Source: Deltaproteobacteria bacterium (lineage in GTDB: Bacteria > Desulfobacterota_B > Binatia > Bin18). From it: DNA of 15,705 nucleotides. Made by a program: the position numbers and the translations under genes. Location: assembly GCA_012271025.1 (NCBI GenBank), contig JAAXHF010000274.1, positions 1 to 15,705 of the forward strand, given 5' to 3'. Below, piece after piece: positions 1 through 6,825 of this stretch; position 1 is the stretch's first letter; each line of letters starts with the position of its first letter. The notes under the pieces are model-generated. The model was not told where the DNA came from. It ran no database searches and saw nothing but the letters and a program-made list of their open reading frames with translations.

Positions 1-10
1 CCTCGGAGGG

Positions 11-64
11 AAAGAGGAAACGTGTCTCCAACAGAACAGACAGAGGTTGACACGTTTCCTCTTT
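11..64 (-). terminator. 16-bp perfect inverted repeat downstream of the HtrA gene (possible terminator)
   Basis: Bases 11-26 and 49-64 are exact reverse complements, with a 22-nt loop between them. The repeat lies about 50 bp past the final stop (114-116) of the minus-strand protease gene, so a transcript from that gene would fold it. The outer end of the stem is U-rich on the minus strand (ends in CUCUUU) but is followed by CCCUCC, so there is no clean U-tract. It may be a weak or factor-dependent terminator, or an mRNA 3'-end stabiliser. The perfect pairing is seen directly; the function is inferred. Confidence 0.45.
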
Positions 65-113
65 GTGCCGCGTCAGCGGCGGGGTGGGTTGACCCCAGCC
101 TGTTAGCCATACG

Positions 114-398
114 TTATTCAGCAGACAGCGAGGCAAAGTGGCTGGCGCCGTTCGGTCGCTGGAGCAGCAACAAGAGCGGCCTGCCGGTCTGTGCTGTGGC
201 AAGCGCTGTTTGCAGCTCCTGAACCGACCCGACCGGCATTCGGTTGACTTCCAGAATCACATCGCCGCTCCGCACACTGGCCCGTTCGGCCGAACTGCCC
301 GGCCGGACGCCTGAGACCAGGACCCCCTCGCCCGCTTTGAGGCCGGCCTGGGCGATCTCGTGCGGCCGCAGATCACGCACGGCCAAGCCCCACTCGCC
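114..398 (-). pseudogene. Second PDZ domain of the HtrA protease, cut off by an in-frame amber stop
   Basis: This stretch continues the reading frame of the protease upstream of it (stop at 399-401) without any shift. Past the TAG the frame reads GEWGLAVRDLRPHEIAQAGL and goes on through a full PDZ domain (a GEGVLVSGVRPGSSAERA stretch, then RSGDVILEVNR and a final LLLLLQR strand) to a TAA at 114-116. Two-PDZ DegP/DegQ proteins have exactly this second domain, and the joined frame of about 478 residues matches their usual length. A TTG at 384-386 could restart translation, but no good ribosome binding site precedes it. A point nonsense mutation, a sequencing error or stop-codon readthrough would each give this picture. 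The frame is otherwise clean, so any loss is recent. Confidence 0.75.
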
Positions 399-1553
399 CT
401 AGTCCACGGCTGCCCCTCTGGCCTGACGCTCTTCGGCCAACTCGCCGATGGTGACGCTGAGCGTTTCCCGCCTGCCTCGGCGGCTCAGCTCCACCGGAAC
501 GGTCTCGCCAACCCGCGTCTCGGCCACCAGGATGGGCAGATCGGACGAGGTCGTGACCTCCCGGCCGTCATAGCCCAGGATCACGTCGCCACGCCGAATG
601 CCCGCCCGCCGGGCCGGGCTGTCGTCCACTACATCGGCGACCAGGGCACCCACAGCCGCGTCCATGCCGAGCGAGGCGGCCAAGTCTCGCGTCAAGTTTT
701 GAATCGAGACGCCGAGCCAGCCGCGGGTTACATAGCCGTGCTCTTCAAGTTCGGGCATGAGATCCTTGGCCTGATTGATCGGCGTGGCAAAACCAATCCC
801 GATATTGCCCCCACTGCGGCTGAAAATGGCGGTGTTAATCCCAACCACCTGGCCGTCCTGATTAAATAGCGGTCCGCCGGAGTTGCCGGGATTGATTGAT
901 GCATCGGTCTGGATGAAATTTTCATACGGCCCGGCGCCAATCGTCCGGCCTGTGGCGCTGACAATACCGGCCGTGACCGTATTGCTCAGGCCAAACGGAT
1001 TGCCGATCGCCAAGACCCAGTCCCCGACCCGCAGCGCGTCGGAGTCGCCCAGTCGGGCAACCGGCAGATCAGCCGCAGGTTCGATCTTCACCACGGCCAA
1101 GTCCGTTTTGGCATCGCCGCCCAGCAGCTCGGCCTGATACTCGGTCTCATCGGCCAGCACTACCGTGATCTGCTTGGCGTTCTCAACCACATGGTTGTTG
1201 GTCAGGATCAGCCCGTCCTGGCGCACGATAAAGCCCGAGCCGGAACCGCGCTGTGGCCTGGGATCGGGCTGGGGGAAGGGAAAAGGCGACCGGAAACGCG
1301 GCCCCCAGAAGGGTCCCGGCGGCGCGCCACGTTGAAAATCGGCCCGCTCCAGGGCGACGACCTTGATATGGACGACCGCTGGCGAAACCTGGGGGGCCAA
1401 GCTGGCAAAAGACGGCAGGCCGGCAGAGGTGGCCGGCGCCGACTGGGGCGGGGGCTCGGCCTGGGCTCGGTCAAGCTGCGTCAGACGGCCGAGGCTGAAG
1501 CCTCCCACGGTCACAGCTGCTACCAAGGTTCCCACAATAAGTGTTTTGTGCAT
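399..1553 (-). CDS. Periplasmic HtrA/DegP-family serine protease, truncated after PDZ1
   Basis: HtrA proteases degrade or hold misfolded envelope proteins in the periplasm. The 384-residue product starts with a signal-anchor-like helix (residues 4-22). The trypsin-like domain carries the whole triad: His121 in TNNHVV, Asp151 in KTDLAVVKI and Ser225 in [10 protein letters not shown] Pro/Phe-rich LA-type loop (about 78-100) precedes the GSGSGFIV strand. One PDZ domain covers about 278-370, with GWLGV as its carboxylate-binding strand. The start ATG at 1551-1553 has a strong GGAGGA ribosome site four bases upstream, and that site is buried in a hairpin (1558-1620). The frame stops at TAG 399-401 although coding clearly continues into a second PDZ domain. 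The product may act as a single-PDZ, DegS-like enzyme. It is transcribed away from the Tad locus, with no sign of co-regulation. Confidence 0.93.
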   Translation of the reverse strand: MHKTLIVGTLVAAVTVGGFSLGRLTQLDRAQAEPPPQSAPATSAGLPSFASLAPQVSPAVVHIKVVALERADFQRGAPPGPFWGPRFRSPFPFPQPDPRPQRGSGSGFIVRQDGLILTNNHVVENAKQITVVLADETEYQAELLGGDAKTDLAVVKIEPAADLPVARLGDSDALRVGDWVLAIGNPFGLSNTVTAGIVSATGRTIGAGPYENFIQTDASINPGNSGGPLFNQDGQVVGINTAIFSRSGGNIGIGFATPINQAKDLMPELEEHGYVTRGWLGVSIQNLTRDLAASLGMDAAVGALVADVVDDSPARRAGIRRGDVILGYDGREVTTSSDLPILVAETRVGETVPVELSRRGRRETLSVTIGELAEERQARGAAVD

Positions 1554-1557
1554 ACAT

Positions 1558-1620
1558 TCCTCCTCTCAGTTGGGGTGTAGGCTCTGTCACAGACCATACA
1601 CCACCAACATGAGAGGAGGA
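1558..1620 (-). promoter_or_regulatory. Long leader hairpin pairing the HtrA Shine-Dalgarno (RNA-thermometer-like)
   Basis: On the minus-strand mRNA the arm UCCUCCUCUCA (1620-1610) pairs with UGAGAGGAGGA (1568-1558), which contains the GGAGGA ribosome site. Pairing continues inward: five pairs (1569-1573 with 1604-1608), six (1574-1579 with 1597-1602), three (1580-1582 with 1593-1595, one of them G-U), and three (1584-1586 with 1590-1592), closed by a UGA loop. Only single-base bulges interrupt it. That gives about 28 pairs, with the start codon four bases beyond the stem. Such a fold should block ribosome access unless it is melted or bound. A leader that opens on heating would suit a stress protease, but the stem looks very stable, so the thermometer role is inference. 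Confidence 0.6.
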
Positions 1621-1645
1621 TGAGAACCCGATGAGAAATTTCTCA
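1609..1645. promoter_or_regulatory. Three ATGAGA motifs at 11-bp spacing plus a 14-bp palindrome
   Basis: ATGAGA occurs at 1609-1614, 1620-1625 and 1631-1636, an exact 11-bp period. The last copy forms the left half of a perfect 14-bp palindrome, TGAGAAATTTCTCA, at 1632-1645. Tandem half-sites about one helical turn apart are typical of response-regulator binding, and palindromes of dimeric repressors. The site sits just upstream of the HtrA ribosome site and partly overlaps the outer arm of the leader hairpin, so it could act on DNA or RNA. The spacing is seen; the binding role is inferred. Confidence 0.4.
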
Positions 1646-1675
1646 GAAAACGTGGGGCGGGCCACTCTCCGACCA

Positions 1676-1894
1676 TCAATTGTCCTCGGCTTGGGACAGG
1701 AGCTCAACCCGCAGCCCGGCGATCAACTGCTCCAGTCCCCGCAGCATTTCTTGCTGAGTCGCGTCTACATCTTCAGTGTAGGCGATGCGCAACGCCGCTT
1801 CGAGAAAGGCCCCCCACAATAGGCGGGACAGCGTTCCGAACGGCTGCTTTGCGATAAAGCCGGCCACCGCCAACTGCTCCAAACCTATTTTCCT
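1676..1894 (-). pseudogene. Decayed TetR/AcrR-family regulator, C-terminal domain remnant
   Basis: The last 72 codons of a minus-strand frame, from RKIGLEQLAVAGF through GTLSRLLWGAFLEAALRIAY to RGLEQLIAGLRVELL, resemble the C-terminal ligand-binding and dimer helices of TetR-family repressors, whose usual ending is similar in spacing and in the closing LLAGLR-type helix. The frame extends upstream to 2086, but residues there (Cys, Trp and Tyr rich, no helix-turn-helix) do not look like a TetR N-terminus and lie in AT-richer DNA. The DNA-binding domain is therefore missing and this is most likely a broken gene end. It stops about 120 bp upstream of the HtrA start, in the same orientation. The family call rests on the pattern of one short domain. 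Confidence 0.45.
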
Positions 1895-2178
1895 CTGGAG
1901 ACCAGTTTGAAGATGACATGAAAAACATGCACGCCATATGGATCCATAAAATATGCGTACCCACAGAATCCACGCATACACATCCTGGGTACTCTGCTGA
2001 TCCGTCTTCTTTCGAGACGCAATGAGAGAAAAGCCCAGCGTATGCTCATCATACACGCTCGCCCTGCAAATACATACTGTATACATCCTCGACCTGTCTG
2101 CAACCGTACAAGAGATTGTCCTGAGAAAATGGATCGAATGTGTAACCGTATAAGTATCTAATTTTCCTACCTTTTTGA
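1895..2178. other. AT-rich intergenic segment without a recognisable gene
   Basis: Base composition drops sharply here: a hand count gives about 41% GC over 2041-2220, against visibly GC-rich coding DNA on both sides. Short open frames on the minus strand (for example 2049-2231) have no recognisable domain and no good ribosome site. A 7-bp inverted repeat, TATGCGT/ACGCATA (1952-1958 and 1972-1978), is the only local structure found. The segment may be a regulatory spacer or foreign DNA that replaced the front of the TetR gene. Confidence 0.5.
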
Positions 2179-2208
2179 ACTATAATGATTTGCTCTAGCC
2201 ACTGTCCA
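2179..2208 (-). promoter_or_regulatory. Possible minus-strand sigma70-type promoter
   Basis: On the minus strand TGGACA (2208-2203) and TATAGT (2184-2179) are separated by 18 bases, each one mismatch from the consensus -35 and -10 hexamers. It would drive transcription leftward towards the TetR remnant. AT-rich DNA gives such matches by chance, so this is weak. Confidence 0.25.
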
Positions 2209-2220
2209 ACAGTCAACTGT

Positions 2221-2250
2221 TTGACATTCATCTGTTACGCATGTTACAGA
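2221..2250 (+). promoter_or_regulatory. Possible promoter and operator dyad ahead of the TPR/peroxidase/Tad genes
   Basis: A perfect TTGACA lies at 2221-2226, and 17 bases later comes a poor -10 (TTACAG, 2244-2249). Between and over them is a dyad, TCTGTTAC-GCAT-GTTACAGA (2231-2250), with seven of eight half-site pairs matching. That arrangement suits a repressor operator. It is 100 bp ahead of the first gene of the plus-strand block. The -10 is weak, so a regulator-dependent promoter or a chance match are both possible. Confidence 0.3.
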
Positions 2251-2349
2251 ACACGTCCGCGTGGAGAACGGGGAGGGACCAGCCTCGACACTTGAGACAC
2301 TCGGAGAAGGAAGTCCGACATCCGCTCAGCGCTAAAGGATGTACCGCAC

Positions 2350-3054
2350 ATGCAGACAGTTCACATCCTAAAGTTCCGTCTTTGTACCGCGCTCGTTGCA
2401 GGCGTACTGTGCGCATGTACGGCCGGGCCGAAACGGACGACGCTCGGCCCAGCACAACAGCAGGTGTTGGACAACAGCCTGAAAGTGTCGGCTGCGGCTC
2501 TCGAAACCGGGCAGCCGGTCGCCGCCGGTCGGCTGTATGAGCAGCTTTCCGGCACCTTTCCCAATGCCCCGGAGCCCAAGCTTGGGCTGGCCTATATGGC
2601 TCTGCACACGGGCGACTTCACTAGGGCAGATGCGCTGTTCATCGAAGCAAGCACTTTGGCGACACAACCGGCCATCAAGGCCGAGGCGCTCCTCGGCGCT
2701 GGGCGGGCGAGCCTAGGCCGGGAAGACCTGGCCGGAGCCAAAACCCACTTCCTGGCTGCAGCCGAACTGGCCGAGGGTACGCCGGTGCAGTCATGGATCA
2801 TGAACGGGCTGGCGGTCGTGGCGACATTCGAAGGCGACTATCCGCTCGCAGAGCAGCGGTACAACGAAGCCTTGGCGCTGGTCTCACATCCGCTCGTCAC
2901 CGCCAACCTGGCGCGGATGCTGGTTGAAGCCGGACGGCCGGATGACGCACGGCAGCTGTTTGCCAGACACGACGCATCGTTCTGGGTCGGCAGCGACGGG
3001 AGCGAACTGGCGCAACTCCTCGAAAAAAACGCCAGCAGCGGTACAGAGCAATGA
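2350..3054 (+). CDS. TPR-repeat lipoprotein (TadD-like)
   Basis: The 234-residue product has a lipoprotein signal peptide: a basic start, hydrophobic residues 11-20 and a lipobox ending at Cys23 (VLCAC). About 20 linker residues follow, then tetratricopeptide-type helical pairs from roughly 50 to 215, with repeated A-x-x-L-Y/F and G-D-F/Y-x-x-A patterns (AAGRLYEQL, HTGDFTRADALFIEA, FEGDYPLAEQRYNEAL). TadD proteins of Tad loci are TPR lipoproteins of this size and are thought to act in secretin assembly or piloting, so a TadD role is likely but not proven. AAAGGA (2334-2339) ten bases ahead supports the ATG. Its TGA overlaps the ATG of the peroxidase gene by 4 bp (ATGA), which implies coupled translation. 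Confidence 0.8.
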   Translation: MQTVHILKFRLCTALVAGVLCACTAGPKRTTLGPAQQQVLDNSLKVSAAALETGQPVAAGRLYEQLSGTFPNAPEPKLGLAYMALHTGDFTRADALFIEASTLATQPAIKAEALLGAGRASLGREDLAGAKTHFLAAAELAEGTPVQSWIMNGLAVVATFEGDYPLAEQRYNEALALVSHPLVTANLARMLVEAGRPDDARQLFARHDASFWVGSDGSELAQLLEKNASSGTEQ

Positions 3055-4322
3055 AGCGTACCACATCCACGCAACGAACAGATCAGAACCCTCGTTTTGC
3101 CTCCGTGAGATTCGGCATCGGTACGATGATCGGCCTCATGTTCTCGGTCCAAAGCGCCGCAGCCGAGCCGATCAAGCCGGTCCCACTGAATCCTGATGTA
3201 GACCTGGCGAAGGCGGAACTGGGCAGGCGACTGTTCCACGACCCCAGATTGTCCAAGGATAACACCATCTCCTGCGCCAGCTGCCACGATCTCAGTGCCG
3301 GTGGCGACGACGGAGAGGTCGTGTCCACCGGGATTGAGGGAAAGCAGGGCTTGGTGAACGCGCCCACCGTGTTCAACGCCGGCTTCAACTTCAAACAGTT
3401 CTGGGACGGCCGCGCCCACACGCTGCCAGACCAGGCCGATGGACCTATACAGAATAATGTCGAGATGGGCAGCCTGTGGCCTGACGTGGTGACCAAGCTC
3501 TACCAGGATGATGATTATCCCGGACTGTTCGAGCAGGTATATGCCGACAGGGAAAGAACGATTTCCCGCGAGACCGTCAAAGAAGCTATCGCCGAGTTCG
3601 TAGAATCTCTGACCACGCCAAACAGCCGCTTCGACCGCTGGCTGGCAGGCGATGAAGAGGCGCTCAGCGCCCACGAGAAAGAGGGCTACGCCTTGTTCAA
3701 GCGCTACGGCTGTGTGTCATGCCACCAGGGGGCGAATGTCGGCGGCAACATGTTCCAGGTGTTTGGCGTGATTAACGACTACTTCAAAAAGCGGGGCAAC
3801 ATCACCGAAGCCGACCTGGGACGCTTTAATGTCACCGGAAACATTGCCGACCGGCACGCGTTCAAGGTGCCAAGCCTGCGGCTGGCCGCCCACACCGCCC
3901 CCTATCTGCACGACGGCAGCGCCAAGACCCTGCGTGAGGCCGTCGATATCATGTTCGAGTTCCAGTTGGGACGAGAAGCGCCGGATGAACACAAGGACGC
4001 AATCGTGGCTTTCATCAAGACCCTGGCAGGGGAGTACATCGACACGAATTCCCGCTTTGAAAGCGTACAGACCCCGGAGACATCGGCTGACCAAGACAGC
4101 CACGGCGAAGCAGGGGCGCTCAGCCCGAGCCGCAGGCCGGCTGCGGCGACCGCAGTAGCCCGAGGCAGCCGCGGCAAGGGAGGAGCGCTCAACCCCAACC
4201 GCGGTCCGACTGCGGCACCCGCGTCTGCCCGAAGCAGCCGCGGCAAAGGAGGCCGACCCACCCCAGCGACGGCGGTTGCCCAAGGCAGCCGCGGCAAAGG
4301 AGGCCGACCCAACCAGCGCTAA
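3051..4322 (+). CDS. Periplasmic di-haem cytochrome c peroxidase (CcpA/MauG family) with a repeat-built tail
   Basis: This family reduces hydrogen peroxide with electrons from small c-type cytochromes, or in the MauG branch oxidises proteins, in the periplasm. The 423-residue product has a long signal peptide (hydrophobic 21-33, likely cut after Ala38). Two haem c motifs follow: CASCH at 75-79 in the N-terminal peroxidatic domain and CVSCH at 221-225 in the electron-transfer domain. Family signatures include GRRLFHDPRLS, the WDGRAHTLPDQA stretch, FKVPSLR and YLHDGSAKTLREAVDIM, whose Met301 is a candidate distal haem ligand. The family core ends near residue 335. The remaining residues form four degenerate copies of a basic, Gly/Arg/Lys-rich unit not expected in this family. 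The gene overlaps the TPR lipoprotein by 4 bp and is followed after 24 bp by the kinase-like gene. Confidence 0.92.
   Translation: MKRTTSTQRTDQNPRFASVRFGIGTMIGLMFSVQSAAAEPIKPVPLNPDVDLAKAELGRRLFHDPRLSKDNTISCASCHDLSAGGDDGEVVSTGIEGKQGLVNAPTVFNAGFNFKQFWDGRAHTLPDQADGPIQNNVEMGSLWPDVVTKLYQDDDYPGLFEQVYADRERTISRETVKEAIAEFVESLTTPNSRFDRWLAGDEEALSAHEKEGYALFKRYGCVSCHQGANVGGNMFQVFGVINDYFKKRGNITEADLGRFNVTGNIADRHAFKVPSLRLAAHTAPYLHDGSAKTLREAVDIMFEFQLGREAPDEHKDAIVAFIKTLAGEYIDTNSRFESVQTPETSADQDSHGEAGALSPSRRPAAATAVARGSRGKGGALNPNRGPTAAPASARSSRGKGGRPTPATAVAQGSRGKGGRPNQR
4098..4319 (+). repeat. Four degenerate tandem repeats coding the peroxidase tail
   Basis: Residues 350-423 of the peroxidase split into units beginning at Ser350, Ser373, Ser396 and Ser413, of 23, 23, 17 and 11 residues. 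The core is S-R-G-K-G-G-A-L/R-P, preceded by a TAVA/Q-R/G linker; the first unit is the most diverged (SHGEAGAL). At DNA level the shared core GCAGCCGCGGCAAAGGAGG recurs near 4164, 4234 and 4284, so the units arose by duplication, and the last two are nearly identical over about 25 bases. The product tail is strongly basic. Confidence 0.75.
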
Positions 4323-4346
4323 GGGCACGGGTGAGGAGTTACGACC

Positions 4347-6215
4347 ATGAAATCCAGATCCATTACCATCGGCATCTTCCTGTCAGCCGCCCTCGTCATG
4401 ACCGCGGCAGGCTTATACTGGATGGCCAGCCGTGCCCAAGCGGGCAACCAGCAGCTGTCCATCTCTCTCATTCGCAGGATCCAGCAGCTTGAATCCCAGT
4501 GGAGCATTGAAACCGCCCGGGTCCGCTCCGACCCCCTGGCCGATTTCGACGCGCTTGTCACCTTTATCCCCCGGATGGAGCGACTCAAGGCGGATCTGTC
4601 GGATGCCATGCTGAGTACTCCCAACCTGCCGGAGAGGCTGGCCAGCGACCTGGGCGCCTACCTGAGCGCTATTGACGCCAAGGAAGAACGGATTGAACGC
4701 TTCAAGACGGGCTATGCCGTGCTGCGCAATTCCATCCGCTACCTGCCGCTGGCCGCAACGAGCGTAATGCAACAGGTGGAGGAGAGAGGCGGCGAGACCG
4801 CATTCGTCCGCAACATCTCAAGCGTCACCGACGATATCCACACCTATCTGGCCACCCCGGCTCCCCCGGAAAAGGAGCGGTTGATGCGCGTGCTGCAAGA
4901 GCTGGGCGACGGCATCATGGCCCGCCACCCCTCCCTGGCCAACACGATTGCCAACTTCGTTGCCCACGGGCAGGTCCTGCTCGACAAACAGGCGCCGACA
5001 GAAGAAATTTTCCAGGAGGCGACCTCGGACAGAATTACTGTCCTCGGAGAAGCCCTCATCGAAGGGCTGGAAGCCGAGATCGTCAAGGTAGAGGAAATCG
5101 TGTCCAACTATGAGCGCGGCATGCTGGCCTCGGGCGGAGCCTTGTGGTTGCTGTGGCTGGCCATCGCCCTGCGCCTGCCCAAGGAGAGCAAGCAGCGGGA
5201 CGACAGCCGACCGACCGGCATCAAGCAGTCCCCCGGACAGCAGGCAGACCTCGCGGCCATGGACAAAATCGCCGCTGCCGCCACCCCGCCGAGATCGCAA
5301 CCAAGCCGTGAAGAGGACGAGATGGAGTGGCTGACCGCCAATCTCGTCAAAGCCGAGGAGCAGCATGGCCGACAGGGGAATGCGGCCAAAGCCACTGAGC
5401 CCACCGCGTACCGAGTCGGGCTTGAGGTCGTATCCGAACAGTTGACGGCCCTGGCCGAGCGTATCAACAGCAGCGCCGACATCCTCAACGACATACAGGT
5501 CAAGCTGTTCAGCGACGGACCTGACAGCGCGCCCGACTCGGACAACGCGCCTGACGAAATGCCTGACAAAGAGCTGCCGTTCCGAGCCGCCGACGACGGG
5601 CTGACCACTCCAACCACGGACGAAGAGGGGTGGACGCTCGGTGACGACGAAGAGCTGAAAACCGCCACCGCAGTGGTGGCCAGCATACGCGCGCAGGCGA
5701 ACGGCCTCATCGAGTTCGCAGAACGCCTGCCGTCTCTGTCACGCAAACGGGACGACATCCAGGCGCTCGTCAGAATCAATGACTCCATAGACGAGGTGGT
5801 GGACCACACCCAGGCAAGAACAAAAGCCCTGCTCGTCAAAGAGCTGAGCCCCGTTCCGGACGTGTTTGCCTCGGAAACGGAAATCTCCCTGATCCTGGCC
5901 AATATCATCGACAACTCGGTCCGGGCGGTTGAGGAACGCGGACAGAAAAGGGGCGTCATCCGCATTGAGACCGCCCAGGCAGAGGACAATGGCGTACTGG
6001 TCACCATCATCGATAACGGGATAGGCATCAACAGCGAGAAACGCAAGAAAGTCTTCAGCCCGTTCTATACGTCGAGAGACAACGCCACTGGGATGGGACT
6101 CCCCTCAGCCCAGTATCTGGTAGAAAAATACGGCGGCAGCATCCTGATGAGCTCCCTGCCGAACCAGGGAACCATGGTGCGGATCGCGCTGCCGACCGGG
6201 ACGGCGGTAGACTGA
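4347..6215 (+). CDS. Membrane sensor kinase-like protein, GHKL ATPase domain, no evident phosphoacceptor His
   Basis: The 622-residue protein has a first TM helix at about 7-26, an all-helical periplasmic part (about 30-255) and a second TM at about 259-277. The helical sensor resembles the DAHL type, a call made by pattern only. In the cytoplasm a Pro/Asp-rich linker leads to helices at 353-385 and 437-500, then a complete HATPase domain: N box LANIIDNSVRAV (518-529), DNGIGI (556-561), F box FSPFYTSR (570-577) and G2 box TGMGLPSAQYL (581-591). Helix 353-385 sits where the H box belongs, but the expected H-E-L/I-N-x-P-L stretch reads VSEQLTAL (362-369), with Ser363 in place of His. A GAGGAG site precedes the ATG. 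It follows the peroxidase and precedes the TadE-like gene, so it may sense a redox or ligand signal for the pilus (inference). No response-regulator gene is adjacent. Confidence 0.85.
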   Translation: MKSRSITIGIFLSAALVMTAAGLYWMASRAQAGNQQLSISLIRRIQQLESQWSIETARVRSDPLADFDALVTFIPRMERLKADLSDAMLSTPNLPERLASDLGAYLSAIDAKEERIERFKTGYAVLRNSIRYLPLAATSVMQQVEERGGETAFVRNISSVTDDIHTYLATPAPPEKERLMRVLQELGDGIMARHPSLANTIANFVAHGQVLLDKQAPTEEIFQEATSDRITVLGEALIEGLEAEIVKVEEIVSNYERGMLASGGALWLLWLAIALRLPKESKQRDDSRPTGIKQSPGQQADLAAMDKIAAAATPPRSQPSREEDEMEWLTANLVKAEEQHGRQGNAAKATEPTAYRVGLEVVSEQLTALAERINSSADILNDIQVKLFSDGPDSAPDSDNAPDEMPDKELPFRAADDGLTTPTTDEEGWTLGDDEELKTATAVVASIRAQANGLIEFAERLPSLSRKRDDIQALVRINDSIDEVVDHTQARTKALLVKELSPVPDVFASETEISLILANIIDNSVRAVEERGQKRGVIRIETAQAEDNGVLVTIIDNGIGINSEKRKKVFSPFYTSRDNATGMGLPSAQYLVEKYGGSILMSSLPNQGTMVRIALPTGTAVD

Positions 6216-6255
6216 GCCACGCGGCCCAGCTCGCTTCCGGAAGGGAATGAGCACG

Positions 6256-6825
6256 ATGCTCCAAGTAAAACGATGGGTGGCTTGTTGTCGAGGGACGGTT
6301 GCCCTGGAAAGCGCTCTTGCCACCATTCCCCTGGTGTTGTGCCTGGCCGGGATGTTCGAGATCGTCCAGACCATCTTTGCCGGCGACTTGGTCAAGCGCG
6401 CGGCCTACCGGGTCGCGCGGACCAATGCCTTGGCCGTGGCCCCGGCCAGCACTGAAGCGGACATGAAAAGCCGCATCCAACAGGCCATTGACGACGAGAT
6501 CGGCGACTGGCTGGACTATGACCTGCGGATGAACACCGACTGCCCGGACCCCTCGACAAGCAACCAAAACCCGACGGCCGACTACTGCGTGTCGGCCAAG
6601 ATTGAAGTCTACAGCTCCCCGGCTGATATCGCGAGCGCCCCACCGGTCCAGGCGGTACAAGACGATACCGTCGGCTATGGTGGCGGGACCGACGATATGG
6701 TGGTGGTACGGCTGCACGTGAAACCCCAGTCCGTGTCGGTTGGGCTCAAGAAGACGCTGTTTGGCGAAAAGGGACCGCAGTTCCGGTCTGTAGCCGTTAT
6801 GCGTAACGAAGAACGCATCCCATGA
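6256..6825 (+). CDS. TadE-like minor pilin
   Basis: TadE-family pseudopilins have a prepilin leader, a short hydrophobic helix and a periplasmic domain, and work with TadF in Tad pilus function. Here the leader ends in CCRG, followed by TVALESALATIPLVLCLAGMFEI: Gly at -1, Glu at +5 and about 20 hydrophobic residues, as in type IV pilins. Two ATGs are possible. GGAAGGGA at 6239-6246 lies directly against the ATG at 6247 but nine bases before the one at 6256, so 6256 is preferred (189 residues; 192 from the first). The periplasmic part has two Cys (in TDCPDPS and DYCVS) that could form a disulfide. The TGA overlaps the next ATG by 4 bp. Confidence 0.82.
   Translation: MLQVKRWVACCRGTVALESALATIPLVLCLAGMFEIVQTIFAGDLVKRAAYRVARTNALAVAPASTEADMKSRIQQAIDDEIGDWLDYDLRMNTDCPDPSTSNQNPTADYCVSAKIEVYSSPADIASAPPVQAVQDDTVGYGGGTDDMVVVRLHVKPQSVSVGLKKTLFGEKGPQFRSVAVMRNEERIP

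Noticed and set aside
1651..1680. Heat-shock sigma-like promoter ahead of HtrA (CCCCACG at 1657-1651, ATTGAT at 1680-1675 on the minus strand).
   Set aside because: The -35 part matches poorly and the 17-base spacer is longer than usual; C-rich matches are frequent in such DNA.
2181..2186. Perfect TATAAT on the plus strand.
   Set aside because: No acceptable -35 hexamer at 16-18 bases upstream, in AT-rich DNA where such matches are expected.
4098..4319. CRISPR-like array at the peroxidase tail repeats.
   Set aside because: Units are unequal (69, 69, 51 and 33 bases), have no distinct spacers, and keep the coding frame.
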